Source: Bacteroidia bacterium
GTDB taxonomy: Bacteria > Bacteroidota > Bacteroidia > NS11-12g > UBA955
Length of the DNA stretch: 64,000 bases
Assembly (NCBI GenBank): GCA_023228875.1
Contig: JALOAG010000001.1
Span: 434,001 to 498,000 of the forward strand
Reading direction: 5' to 3'
The position numbers and the translations under genes are program-made. Each line of letters starts with the position of its first letter. Position 1 is the stretch's first letter. The notes under the pieces are model-generated. The model was given only the letters and a program-made list of their open reading frames with translations. It searched no databases and was not told where the DNA came from. Positions 34,074 to 42,858 of the stretch are shown piece after piece.

Positions 34074-34676
34074 ATGAAAAAGACAAATTACTCAATCGGT
34101 GTGCTTGCGCTCATTTTTGCAGCGGTGATCTTTCTAAGTTCATGTAGCACAGTATCGTTAACCCAAAGGAAATATAACAAAGGCTTTCATGTTGAATGGG
34201 CTTCGAAACAAAGAAATAACAGTAAGGCTGAAAAACCTAAAGTTACTATTGTTCCTAAAACAGATGTGGTTGTAAATGAGAGTATTCAAAATGAAAATGT
34301 GGTGCTTGAAAACACAACATTTACGAATCCTGTAATTGAAAATTCTTATGTTGCAGAATCCGGTATTTCAAACCCAATTACGGCTGCAAAGATGATTCAC
34401 AAGATTAAAAATATTAACAAAATTGAATTAAGCAATGATGTAATCACTTCAAAAACATTTTCAAAAACCACTTTTCTAAAAGCAAAGAAGGCTCAAAAAG
34501 CAGACAGCGTAGATCCCCTTTTATTGATTGTATTGGCAATTTTGCTTTCTCCTGTAGCAGTGTATTTATATGAAGGTTCTTGGACTAATCGTTGCACAGT
34601 AAACCTTATCTTATGGATTTTATGTTGGTTGCCAGGCGTGATTCACGCGCTTATAGTGATTTCAGGTAAAAAATAA
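34074..34676 (+). CDS. Lipoprotein-like protein with C-terminal Pmp3/YqaE membrane domain
   Basis: A 200-residue two-part protein. The N-terminus is a lipoprotein-type signal (MKKTNYSIGVLALIFAAVIFLSSC, lipobox LSSC), followed by CSTVSLTQRKYNKGFHVEW, a short motif often found in Bacteroidota surface or membrane proteins. A charged linker of about 100 residues follows. The last 55 residues (about 145-198) are a Pmp3/YqaE (UPF0057) domain: LLLIVLAILLSPVAVYLYEGSWTNRCTVNLILWILCWLPGVIHALIVI, two hydrophobic helices. The tethering of Pmp3 to a lipoprotein is odd, since Pmp3 normally is a free 50-residue protein. The ATG at 34074 is preferred over the frame opening at 34044. A strong terminator follows, but inside the next gene. 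Confidence 0.78.
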   Translation: MKKTNYSIGVLALIFAAVIFLSSCSTVSLTQRKYNKGFHVEWASKQRNNSKAEKPKVTIVPKTDVVVNESIQNENVVLENTTFTNPVIENSYVAESGISNPITAAKMIHKIKNINKIELSNDVITSKTFSKTTFLKAKKAQKADSVDPLLLIVLAILLSPVAVYLYEGSWTNRCTVNLILWILCWLPGVIHALIVISGKK

Positions 34677-34690
34677 TTTTATTAAAGACA

Positions 34691-34999
34691 ATGTCGCTTC
34701 TCAAAAAGGCACTGTTAATCTTTGTATTAATAGTGCCTTTTTTTTTACTTTTTCTCCCCGCAGATTATTTTGATACCGGACAAAGTTTGTGTCCCAGTAA
34801 AGTCTTTTTTCATACAGAATGTCCCGGTTGTGGATTAACACGTGGTGTCATGCATCTTATGCATTTTGATTTTGCAACTGCGTGGCAATTTAATGTTCTT
34901 TCATATCCTATTTTAGTTATAGGTATCATAGTTTGGTTTCATATTTTAGGTAAAGTAATTCATAAAGAAATCTTCCCTTGGTTGAATAAATTTTATTGA
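34691..34999 (+). CDS. DUF2752 small membrane protein
   Basis: A 102-residue protein with an N-terminal hydrophobic helix (ALLIFVLIVPFFLLFLP, about residues 7-23), the diagnostic cysteine core CPSKVFFHTECPGCGLTRG at about 33-51, and a second membrane helix (about 68-88). This is the DUF2752 family, function unknown; the three clustered cysteines suggest metal or redox chemistry but nothing is established. The gene begins 14 nt after the Pmp3 stop. A terminator hairpin with a T-run (34705-34746) lies within codons 5 to 18, exactly over the first helix. Expression should depend on read-through or on ribosomes melting the hairpin. Confidence 0.82.
   Translation: MSLLKKALLIFVLIVPFFLLFLPADYFDTGQSLCPSKVFFHTECPGCGLTRGVMHLMHFDFATAWQFNVLSYPILVIGIIVWFHILGKVIHKEIFPWLNKFY
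34705..34746 (+). terminator. Intrinsic terminator embedded in the start of the DUF2752 gene
   Basis: A 15-bp stem with one G-U pair (34705-34719 with 34726-34740), a 6-nt loop and a run of nine T (34738-34746). It starts 29 nt after the upstream stop codon and 14 nt after the downstream ATG. One of the strongest terminators in the window, yet fully within coding sequence. Confidence 0.85.
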
Positions 35000-35065
35000 T
35001 TTTCAACGCTTGCGATATTGTTTTTTAGCGCAAAACATAGTTCCTTTGCAGTCTCTAAACTAGCC

Positions 35066-35626
35066 ATGGAAAAGATACGGTCAATAATTGAAGAATTAAA
35101 ATCAGGATTAGAGAAGAATATCCGATACACACAAAGTGAATTAAATAGAATCAGAGCAGGGAAAGCACAACCTGAAATGTTAGAACGTGTGATGGTTGAT
35201 TATTATGGAGCGCAAACTCCCATTAATCAAGTTGCCAATGTTTCTGCACCCGAATCTCGTACTTTAACAATTCAACCATGGGATAAAAGTATTATTGGAG
35301 AAATTGAAAGAGCAATTATCAACAGTAATTTAGGACTAAATCCGCAAAACGATGGCGAAATGATTCGCATCAATATTCCTCCGCTCACAGAACAAAGAAG
35401 AATTGAATTGGTGAAAACTGCCAAACAAGAAGCAGAAAATTCTAAAATCGGAATCCGAAATTTAAGAAAAGAAGCAAACGAGAGTTTAAAAAATGCTCAA
35501 AAAGAAGGAGCATCAGAAGATGAAGTAAAAGATGCTGAAGCACAAGTTCAGAAGCTTGTGGACCATTATATTGATAAGATAGATGCAGTGTTAGCCGATA
35601 AAGAAAAAGAAATAAAAACCATCTAA
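35066..35626 (+). CDS. frr: Ribosome recycling factor
   Basis: A 186-residue factor that, with EF-G, splits post-termination ribosomes. The three-helix bundle and beta domain motifs are visible: LNRIRAGKAQPEMLERVMVDYYGAQTPINQVANVSAPESRTLTIQPWD, then NDGEMIRINIPPLTEQRRIELVK. The open frame begins at 35018, but the ATG at 35066 gives the conserved length. A near-consensus TTCCTTTG box lies just upstream. pyrH, the usual neighbour, is absent here. Confidence 0.97.
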   Translation: MEKIRSIIEELKSGLEKNIRYTQSELNRIRAGKAQPEMLERVMVDYYGAQTPINQVANVSAPESRTLTIQPWDKSIIGEIERAIINSNLGLNPQNDGEMIRINIPPLTEQRRIELVKTAKQEAENSKIGIRNLRKEANESLKNAQKEGASEDEVKDAEAQVQKLVDHYIDKIDAVLADKEKEIKTI

Positions 35627-35659
35627 TTATAGCTTGCTCTTATTAAAAAATAAAAGCAC

Positions 35660-35689
35660 TTGCAAAGCATAAAATTATGCTTATTTTTG
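35660..35689 (+). promoter_or_regulatory. Bacteroidota-type promoter for tRNA-Gln (and prs)
   Basis: TTG at 35660-35662, 19-nt spacer, TATTTTTG at 35682-35689 followed by C. The tRNA begins 13 nt after the box. No terminator is seen between the tRNA and prs. Confidence 0.58.
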
Positions 35690-35701
35690 CAACCCCAATT
35701 T

Positions 35702-35772
35702 TGCCCGATCGTCTAATGGCAGGACGACTGATTTTGGTTCAGTTAGTGTTGGTTCGAATCCAGCTCGGGCAA
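35702..35772 (+). tRNA. tRNA-Gln (anticodon TTG)
   Basis: The acceptor arms TGCCCGA (35702-35708) and TCGGGCA (35765-35771) pair fully, with a discriminator A. The D arm (GTCT/GGAC), anticodon stem ACTGA/TCAGT around loop TTTTGGT, and T arm GTTGG-TTCGAAT-CCAGC are complete. The anticodon TTG is at 35734-35736, decoding CAA. CCA is not encoded. It lies 49 nt upstream of the prs start. Confidence 0.95.
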
Positions 35773-35821
35773 CTTTGATAAATAAGATAGGAAAGGGAAA
35801 GGCTTAGTAACAAAGTATAAA

Positions 35822-36790
35822 GTGACATCAATTATTAATACCGTCAAATTGTTTTCCGGCACTAGTTCAAATGCTTTTGCAAAAAAAGTAGCGGAAGCTT
35901 ATGGCAAAGAATTAGGTGATGTTGCGATTTCCAAATTCAGTGACGGAGAACTACAGCCCAGTTTTAATGAATCAGTGCGTGGTTGTGATGTGTTTATTAT
36001 GCAGTCAACTTTTGCTCCTGCTGATAATTTAATGGAGTTACTCTTGATGGTGGATGCTGCAAGAAGGGCATCTGCAAATTATATTACCGCAGTTATCCCT
36101 TATTATGGTTATGCAAGACAGGACAGAAAGGATAAGCCCAGAGTATCAATAGGTTCAAAACTTATTGCAGATATTTTGTCGGCAAGTGGTGTGAATCGCT
36201 TAATGACTATGGATTTACACGCACCTCAAATTCAAGGTTTCTTTAATATCCCTGTTGACCATCTTGACGCTTCTGTAATTTTTATTCCATATATCAATTC
36301 ACTCGGATTAGAGAATCTTACCATTGGGTCTCCTGATGTTGGTTCTTCCGCGAGAAATCGTGAATATGCAAAGGCATTGGATTGTCCAATGATCATTTGT
36401 GATAAAGAGAGAAAGAGAGCAAATGAAATTGCCTCAATGCAAGTAATCGGAGAAGTGCAAGGAATGGATGTGGTATTAGTGGATGACATTGTTGACACTG
36501 CTGGTACTCTTTGTAAATCTGCTGCCCTATTATTGGAGAAAGGTGCTAAGAGTGTAAGAGCGGTTACAACTCATCCTGTTTTGTCTGGAAAGGCTCTAGA
36601 GAACATTGAAAATTCAGTATTAGAGGAGTTGGTTGTGTGTGATACTATACCCGTGAAAATACAATCTTCAAAAATTAAAGTGTTGAGTTCTGCACCCCTC
36701 TTTGCTCAAGCAATCAGGCAGGTACATGAACATGGTTCTATCAGTTCTTTATTTAAGAAGGACAATGTTATTCAGAAAAAGTTAATTTAG
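35822..36790 (+). CDS. prs: Ribose-phosphate pyrophosphokinase
   Basis: A 322-residue enzyme making PRPP from ribose 5-phosphate and ATP, for nucleotide, histidine and NAD synthesis. Features: KLFSGTSSNAFAKKVAEAYGKELGDVAISKFSDGELQ, the catalytic YYGYARQDRKDKPRVSIGSKLIADIL, MDLHAPQIQGFF and the PRPP loop VLVDDIVDTAGTL. The start is the GTG at 35822; no ATG precedes the conserved N-terminus. rplY (ctc) follows after 22 nt, the usual prs-ctc order. The gene lies just after tRNA-Gln without a terminator. Confidence 0.97.
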   Translation: MTSIINTVKLFSGTSSNAFAKKVAEAYGKELGDVAISKFSDGELQPSFNESVRGCDVFIMQSTFAPADNLMELLLMVDAARRASANYITAVIPYYGYARQDRKDKPRVSIGSKLIADILSASGVNRLMTMDLHAPQIQGFFNIPVDHLDASVIFIPYINSLGLENLTIGSPDVGSSARNREYAKALDCPMIICDKERKRANEIASMQVIGEVQGMDVVLVDDIVDTAGTLCKSAALLLEKGAKSVRAVTTHPVLSGKALENIENSVLEELVVCDTIPVKIQSSKIKVLSSAPLFAQAIRQVHEHGSISSLFKKDNVIQKKLI

Positions 36791-36812
36791 AAAATTCATA
36801 ATTTACATATAA

Positions 36813-37394
36813 ATGAAAACCATATTATTAAAAGGCGAAAAGAGAGCAGACTTAGGAACAAAATTCTCTAAAGCAGAGCGAAATGAAGGCAAAGTGCCTT
36901 GTGTGCTTTATAGCAAAGACTCTCATGAACATTTTGTTGTTTATCGCCAGGATTTCAAAAATTTAGTTTACACACCTAATACATATAAGGTAAAATTATC
37001 TATCGAAGGAAAAGAATATAATGCAATTTTACAGGATATCCAATTTCATCCTGTGAATGATCTGATCCTACACGCAGATTTCCTACAAGTTGATGATAAA
37101 ACCCCGGTTGTGATGAATATCCCGATAAATATCACCGGCAATGCACCTGGTGTGAGAGCAGGTGGTAAATTAATCCAAAAAATTTCTAAAGTACAGGTGA
37201 AAGGTTTGTTGAATGATTTGCCTGATTTTATTGAAATTAGTATTGATTCATTGAATATAGGTCAATCTATCAAGGTAAAAGATGTCGAAACTGCTAAGTT
37301 TCAAATCTTAGATGCGGCTGAGAATGCAATTGTTTCTTGTAAAACTACAAGAAATGTGGTTGCTGCTGATGCTGCTGCAACTGCTGCTAAGTAA
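36813..37394 (+). CDS. rplY: Large-subunit ribosomal protein bL25 (Ctc form)
   Basis: A 193-residue general stress-type bL25, which binds 5S rRNA. The N-terminal L25 domain (about 1-90) and the C-terminal TL5 domain (about 95-180, VVMNIPINITGNAPGVRAGGKL and LPDFIEISIDSLNIGQSIKVKD) are both present, with an alanine-rich tail. It follows prs in an operon and is closed by the terminator at 37418. Confidence 0.95.
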   Translation: MKTILLKGEKRADLGTKFSKAERNEGKVPCVLYSKDSHEHFVVYRQDFKNLVYTPNTYKVKLSIEGKEYNAILQDIQFHPVNDLILHADFLQVDDKTPVVMNIPINITGNAPGVRAGGKLIQKISKVQVKGLLNDLPDFIEISIDSLNIGQSIKVKDVETAKFQILDAAENAIVSCKTTRNVVAADAAATAAK

Positions 37395-37417
37395 ATTACG
37401 CTTTGTAAGAATTTGTT

Positions 37418-37449
37418 AAGAGCCTGTAAGTCTTGCAGGCTCTTTTTTT
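37418..37449 (+). terminator. Intrinsic terminator after rplY
   Basis: AAGAGCCTGTAAG at 37418-37430 pairs with 37432-37444 (13 bp, one G-U; the innermost pairs must open to form a loop), followed by a T-run to 37449. It lies 23 nt after the rplY stop. Confidence 0.88.
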
Positions 37450-37465
37450 GTGTTTGTACATTTTA

Positions 37466-37497
37466 TTGCATTTATTCGCTTTATATGATTAGCTTTG
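37466..37497 (+). promoter_or_regulatory. Bacteroidota-type promoter for the SNF2 helicase gene
   Basis: TTG at 37466-37468, 21-nt spacer, TAGCTTTG at 37490-37497 followed by C. The GTG start is 42 nt downstream; it lies right after the rplY terminator. Confidence 0.52.
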
Positions 37498-37539
37498 CAA
37501 GTTCCTTATTACCAAAACTATAGATAAGCTAATCCTTCT

Positions 37540-40494
37540 GTGAGCCAAACAAATTCAATAATGCTTTCAAAGAATCAAGACAATATTGAAATTGTATTTA
37601 CCCTTGAGCCGCATCCGCAGTTAGGAAATATTATTCAGGTTCAAGCAGTAGAAAAATTAGCCAGTGGAGATTTTTCTATGAATTTTTCCAAAGTCCGTAT
37701 TCCAAATGCGGATTTTTATGGAATGACTCCGGAGGATAAGGAAGTCTTGAATATTATTGAGGAGTACGAATCTGAAAAGCTCATTGCATTGTTCTACAAG
37801 GGCAAAAAGAAAGTTAAAACACAAGAGTTCTTAGAAAAATATTGTACCGAAGAAATTTTGTCTAAACATGTTTTACCTTATGTAGAACATAGGGTTGCAA
37901 AAATTCTTTTAAAACTAAAAGGTAGAACAATATATTATTGGGGAGATGGAATTGTAAATAAATGGCTGCCAATAAAAGTCAATGAAAAGCAAAGTGATGT
38001 AGTTTTTGCAGTAGAAAGAACTGCTCAGGGTATGAAGTATTATGTGGATGTTTTTCACAATGGAAAGCAAATCAAATTACAAAACCCGGAGAATCTTGTT
38101 ATTGTAAATAAACCGGCAAATATTCTGTTTGGTAAATCTATTCACTTTTTTGACTCACTAACAGAAGCCAAAAAAATTGCCACATTCTTTAACAAACCAG
38201 AAGTGCTTATACCTGCGGCTTCAGAAGAATTATATCTAAATAAGTTCATTTTGCCATTGGTTTTGTCACATCATGTTGAGGGAAAAGGAATTGAAATTAA
38301 GGTGGAGCAAGTTGACAGGCAAGCTAAGTTGAATCTGATGACATTTAATTCCTCAATTAATTTTGCATTGGAATTTGGTTATGGTGAGTTGAATTATCCT
38401 ATGCATAGCATCGTGAATGGGCAGACAACACTCGGGCGTGGTGCAAATGATTGGGTCATTTCTGTTATCAAAAGAGATAAGCGTTGGGAGGAAGACAAAA
38501 TTGAAGTATTAAAAAGTCATGGGTTAATACATAAACAAGGAGCATTATTTGATATTCCGCGCTCTGTGTCAATAGAAAAATTTGTGTCTCATATTATCCC
38601 TGCATTACAAGAAGAAGGATTTTTGATTAACCAAAATGGAATTAAGCAACCTTTTTTCATTGGTATCCCTGTCTTGCTTTATGCTGTTAAGGAACAAAAT
38701 GATTGGTTTGATTTGCATATTATAGTAAAATTTGGTGCAATTGAAGTTCCATTTAAGAAGCTACGTTCTCACATTATAAATAATAACAATCTCTATACTT
38801 TGCCTGATGGGACGGTAGCTATTATTCCTGAAGAATGGATGCAAAAACTCTCGCCAATTCTTGATTGTGCTTCTGAAACAAAGGATGAAATTAGAATAGG
38901 TAAGTATCACTATAGCGTCTTAGAGGGTTTCGATAATATAGGTATCAATCGTACAGGTGAGAAGCTGAAATCAATTCTTGATTCATACAAGAAAACGGAA
39001 AAAATTGTTTCACCCAAAACCATCAATGCCGCATTACGTAAATATCAGTTATTAGGCTTGCAATGGATGGTTGCACTCAATGAGAACCATTTCGGAGGAA
39101 TTCTTGCAGATGATATGGGTTTAGGTAAAACGGTACAAACGCTTGCTTTTTTTGAGTGGTTTTTGCTCAATAAACGTCCGGAGTATAGAATGGGAGAATC
39201 AGAGCCTTCTGCTATGATCGCTGCTGTTAATCATGCAAAAATCGAAAAGAGAACACCTTTTTTGGTTGTTGTACCGACTTCACTCATCCATAATTGGAAA
39301 GATGAAATAGAGAATTTTACACAGTTAAATACCTTTATTTATGCCGGAAATCAGCGAAATCGTTATATCTGGGAGTATTTTAGTGAATATGAAATTGTCA
39401 TTACAACCTACGGAACTATACGAAATGATAGAGATGTATTTAGTCGTATGCAATTTGATGTAGTTGTGTTTGATGAAGCCCAAAATCTAAAAAATCCTAC
39501 GTCACTCACTGTCAAAGCTGCTGCAGAACTGAATACTAAGCAGAAAATTTTATTGACAGGTACTCCTATCGAAAACTCTACTTCGGATTTATGGTCGTTG
39601 CTCAATATTGCAAATACAGGTTTTTTGGGTAGTTTTACGAAGTTTCAAACCAATTTTATTAATAAAATTGAAAAGAAAAATGATGATGTGAAGCTATATG
39701 AGTTGAAAAAATTCGTTGCACCTTTTATTCTGAGAAGGACAAAAGAAGAAGTGGCAAAAGAACTTCCGCCAAGACATGAACAAATTGTTTATTGCGATAT
39801 GGATGTAGAGCAAGAAAGATTGTATGTTCAAACCAAGTCGTATTATCGCAATGAGCTATTAAAAACAATTTCAGAGAAAGGAATAGAAAAATCAAAAATA
39901 CATATCCTCAAAGGATTGCTAAGATTGAGACAAGTTGCTAATCACCCGATATTAGTAAATGAGCAATATAAAGGTAATTCGGGTAAGTTTAATATTATTA
40001 TTGAAAGTTTAAGTGATATTGTCAATCGAGGTAATAAGGTACTGGTTTTCTCTCAGTTTGTAAGCCAATTACGTTTGTTCAAGGAAAAATTAAATGAATT
40101 AAATATTGAATATGCTTATCTAGATGGTACTATTAAAGCCATAGACAGAGCAAAGCAGGTTGAGAGGTTTCAAAAGTCCCAAGATTGTCAGGTCTTTTTG
40201 ATTTCGTTGAAGGCAGGAGGGGTTGGATTGAACCTCACGGCAGCCGACTATGTGTTTATTGTTGACCCTTGGTGGAACCCCGCAGTTGAACGTCAAGCAA
40301 TGGATAGAGCACATAGGATTGGTAGAGAAAAGCCGGTTTTTGTTTATAAATACATTACAGAACAAACAGTCGAAGAGAAAATCATACGTTTACAAGAACG
40401 TAAAAAACAACTTGCCAGTAACCTTGTCTCTATAGATTCCGGTACGTGGCTCGCAAATATTGATAAGAAAGACTTAGAAGATATTTTGAAATAA
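37540..40494 (+). CDS. SNF2/RapA-type DEAD-like helicase
   Basis: A 984-residue ATPase. The N-terminal 480 residues are a poorly conserved region found in bacterial SNF2 proteins. The motor has motif I DDMGLGKTVQT, Ia VVPTSLIHNW, motif II FDEAQNLKN (DEAQ variant, common in bacterial members), III LTGTPIENS, then the helicase C domain with VFSQFVSQL, DGTIKAIDRAKQVERF, LKAGGVGLNLTAADYVFIVDPWWNP and QAMDRAHRIGREKPV. Such proteins translocate on double-stranded DNA and remodel bound proteins; RapA recycles RNA polymerase. No SWIM zinc finger is seen. Start GTG at 37540; an in-frame ATG at 37561 is the alternative. Confidence 0.9.
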   Translation: MSQTNSIMLSKNQDNIEIVFTLEPHPQLGNIIQVQAVEKLASGDFSMNFSKVRIPNADFYGMTPEDKEVLNIIEEYESEKLIALFYKGKKKVKTQEFLEKYCTEEILSKHVLPYVEHRVAKILLKLKGRTIYYWGDGIVNKWLPIKVNEKQSDVVFAVERTAQGMKYYVDVFHNGKQIKLQNPENLVIVNKPANILFGKSIHFFDSLTEAKKIATFFNKPEVLIPAASEELYLNKFILPLVLSHHVEGKGIEIKVEQVDRQAKLNLMTFNSSINFALEFGYGELNYPMHSIVNGQTTLGRGANDWVISVIKRDKRWEEDKIEVLKSHGLIHKQGALFDIPRSVSIEKFVSHIIPALQEEGFLINQNGIKQPFFIGIPVLLYAVKEQNDWFDLHIIVKFGAIEVPFKKLRSHIINNNNLYTLPDGTVAIIPEEWMQKLSPILDCASETKDEIRIGKYHYSVLEGFDNIGINRTGEKLKSILDSYKKTEKIVSPKTINAALRKYQLLGLQWMVALNENHFGGILADDMGLGKTVQTLAFFEWFLLNKRPEYRMGESEPSAMIAAVNHAKIEKRTPFLVVVPTSLIHNWKDEIENFTQLNTFIYAGNQRNRYIWEYFSEYEIVITTYGTIRNDRDVFSRMQFDVVVFDEAQNLKNPTSLTVKAAAELNTKQKILLTGTPIENSTSDLWSLLNIANTGFLGSFTKFQTNFINKIEKKNDDVKLYELKKFVAPFILRRTKEEVAKELPPRHEQIVYCDMDVEQERLYVQTKSYYRNELLKTISEKGIEKSKIHILKGLLRLRQVANHPILVNEQYKGNSGKFNIIIESLSDIVNRGNKVLVFSQFVSQLRLFKEKLNELNIEYAYLDGTIKAIDRAKQVERFQKSQDCQVFLISLKAGGVGLNLTAADYVFIVDPWWNPAVERQAMDRAHRIGREKPVFVYKYITEQTVEEKIIRLQERKKQLASNLVSIDSGTWLANIDKKDLEDILK

Positions 40495-40587
40495 TGAAAA
40501 CTGTGAGTTTGTGAGGCTCATTGGTTGTTTTGTCAAAATTATTATGTTGTCTTTTGCATAATTTTATCCAACTCATATTTTTACACC

Positions 40588-42729
40588 ATGAATAGAGTTA
40601 TTCTTATCTCAATAGCTGTTATATCTTTAGCATCAACAGCATGTAATCACAAACCTAAATCTGAACAGACACAAATGCACGCATACACCTATCCGGAAAC
40701 CAAAAGAGTTGAAGTGAAAGATACTTTTTTTGGAGAAGTAGTAGAAGACCCTTATCGTTGGCTTGAGAACGATCAATCACCAGAGGTTAAATCTTGGATT
40801 GAGGCTCAAAATAAACTTACTTTCGGACATTTGGATACAATTCCCTATAAAGGAAAAGTGCGTGAAATGCTTGAACAAGTTTGGAATTATGAACGTTTCT
40901 CTGCACCTTTTCAACGCGGTGATTATACATACTTTTATAAAAATGATGGTTTGCAGAACCAAAGTGTACTCTATAGGCAAAAAGGAGATGTTGAGCCTGA
41001 GGTGTTCTTAGATCCTAATACATTTTCGACTGATGGAACTACATCGCTGGGTGGAGTTAGTTTTTCAAGAGACGGAAGTTTGATGGCATATCAAATAAGT
41101 GAAGGAGGAAGTGATTGGCGCAAAGTAATCGTCTGGAATGCCGTTACAAAAGAAATCATTGATGATACATTAAAAGACGTGAAATTTTCAGGTTTGAGTT
41201 GGCGAGGAAACACAGGGTTTTATTACAGTAGTTATGATAAGCCTAAGGAAGGGAGCGAACTGTCAGGGAAAACTGCCGAACATAAATTGTATTTTCACAA
41301 ATTAGGAGATAAGCAAAAAGATGATATCTTGATTTTTGGTGGAAGCGAAACTCCACGCAGATATATTGATGGGTCAGTTACAGAGGATGAAAACTATCTT
41401 ATTATTTCTGCAGCAGAATCTACAACAGGCAATGAACTGTATGTACAAGACTTGAGAGTAAAAAATGCACCATTACAAAAGATTGTTGAGAATTTTGAAA
41501 ACAATCATACAGTAGTTCATTCAGACAAGGACAACCTGTATATTCTTACAGATTTAGGCGCGCCTAATTTAAAGTTAGTGAAAGTGCATAAAAACAAACT
41601 CAATCTGAGTGATGCACAAGAAATTATCCCTGAAACCAAAATGCCGTTAAGTGTTTCGACCGGAGCGGGAAAGTTTTTTGCAACCTATCTGAAAGATGCA
41701 CTTTCCTATGTTGTTCAATATAATACTAAAGGCGAAAAGGAACATGAAATTGAGTTGCCTGGAAATGGTACTGCGAGTGGTTTTAGCAGCAGATGGGAAG
41801 ATAAACTCGTTTATTTTTCATTTACAAATTTTATACGTCCCTCTTCAATCTATGCTTACGATCCGATAGTCGGTACAACATCACTTTATAAAGAACCTGT
41901 ATTGAATTTTAATCCTGAAGAATTTGAAAGTTATCAGGTGTTTTATCAATCAAAGGATGGCACCAAGATACCCATGATGATTACTCATAAAAAGGGGTTA
42001 GAAAGAAACTCAAATAATCCTACTATGCTCTATGGATATGGTGGATTTAATATCAGTTTAACACCAAATTTTAGTCCTGCCATTGCTGTTTGGTTACAAC
42101 TGGGCGGTATCTATGCAGTTCCAAATCTCAGAGGAGGCGGAGAATATGGCAATGATTGGCACAATGCCGGAATTAAGATGAAAAAACAGAATGTGTTTGA
42201 TGATTTTATTGCTGCCGCAAACTACTTGATTAATAAAAAATATACGAGTAGCTCAAAATTAGCTATAAGCGGTGGTTCAAATGGAGGGTTGTTGGTAGGA
42301 GCATGTTTAACACAAAGACCGGATTTGTTTGCAGTTGCATTGCCAGCAGTGGGAGTGTTGGATATGTTACGTTATCATAAATTTACTGCAGGAGCCGGAT
42401 GGGCTTATGATTATGGGACTGCGGATGATTCAAAAGAAATGTTTGATTATCTAAAAGCATATTCACCTATTCATAATGTTCAAAGAGGGAAAAACTATCC
42501 TGCAACCCTAATTACTACGGGCGACCATGATGATAGGGTTGTGCCTGCACATTCATTCAAATTTGCAGCCGCTTTACAATATGTGAATGACGGTAACAAT
42601 CCCACGTTGATACGGATTGAAACAAAAGCAGGGCATGGAGCAGGAAAGCCAACCTCTATGCTCATTGACGAAGCTGCCGATAAATTTGCGTTTACACTGT
42701 GGCATTCGGGTATTAAAGAAATAAAATAA
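40588..42729 (+). CDS. Lipoprotein prolyl oligopeptidase (S9A)
   Basis: A 713-residue exported serine peptidase cutting after proline in short peptides. The lipoprotein signal MNRVILISIAVISLASTAC has lipobox STAC. The propeller entry is FGEVVEDPYRWLENDQSPEVKSWIEAQN; the catalytic domain has GGSNGGLL (Ser564), the acid in TGDHDDRVVPAHS, and the histidine in KAGHGAGKP, all standard for POP. The frame opens at 40525, but the ATG at 40588 begins the lipoprotein signal. No close promoter box is visible; TTTTTA replaces TTTG upstream. Confidence 0.94.
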   Translation: MNRVILISIAVISLASTACNHKPKSEQTQMHAYTYPETKRVEVKDTFFGEVVEDPYRWLENDQSPEVKSWIEAQNKLTFGHLDTIPYKGKVREMLEQVWNYERFSAPFQRGDYTYFYKNDGLQNQSVLYRQKGDVEPEVFLDPNTFSTDGTTSLGGVSFSRDGSLMAYQISEGGSDWRKVIVWNAVTKEIIDDTLKDVKFSGLSWRGNTGFYYSSYDKPKEGSELSGKTAEHKLYFHKLGDKQKDDILIFGGSETPRRYIDGSVTEDENYLIISAAESTTGNELYVQDLRVKNAPLQKIVENFENNHTVVHSDKDNLYILTDLGAPNLKLVKVHKNKLNLSDAQEIIPETKMPLSVSTGAGKFFATYLKDALSYVVQYNTKGEKEHEIELPGNGTASGFSSRWEDKLVYFSFTNFIRPSSIYAYDPIVGTTSLYKEPVLNFNPEEFESYQVFYQSKDGTKIPMMITHKKGLERNSNNPTMLYGYGGFNISLTPNFSPAIAVWLQLGGIYAVPNLRGGGEYGNDWHNAGIKMKKQNVFDDFIAAANYLINKKYTSSSKLAISGGSNGGLLVGACLTQRPDLFAVALPAVGVLDMLRYHKFTAGAGWAYDYGTADDSKEMFDYLKAYSPIHNVQRGKNYPATLITTGDHDDRVVPAHSFKFAAALQYVNDGNNPTLIRIETKAGHGAGKPTSMLIDEAADKFAFTLWHSGIKEIK

Positions 42730-42825
42730 ATAAACTCACATTGAAATCGTTGCAGGTTGATTGTGCTGCATAAAGAATCTAACTTGTGGCTCAAACACTG
42801 ACAGCCATAGTTTCTTCGGTTTTAA

Positions 42826-42833
42826 TATCTTTG
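42826..42833 (+). promoter_or_regulatory. Bacteroidota -7 box for the gene at 42859
   Basis: TATCTTTG followed by C, 25 nt before the ATG at 42859. Exact consensus, no clear -33 element. Confidence 0.42.
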
Positions 42834-42858
42834 CCCCTATCAATTATAGATAATAGCA

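Noticed and set aside
22281..37449. Similar AAGAGCCT stems at 22281 and 37418 as a dispersed repeat
   Set aside because: The similarity is limited to the terminator stem and matches the usual form of intrinsic terminators; the flanks are unrelated.
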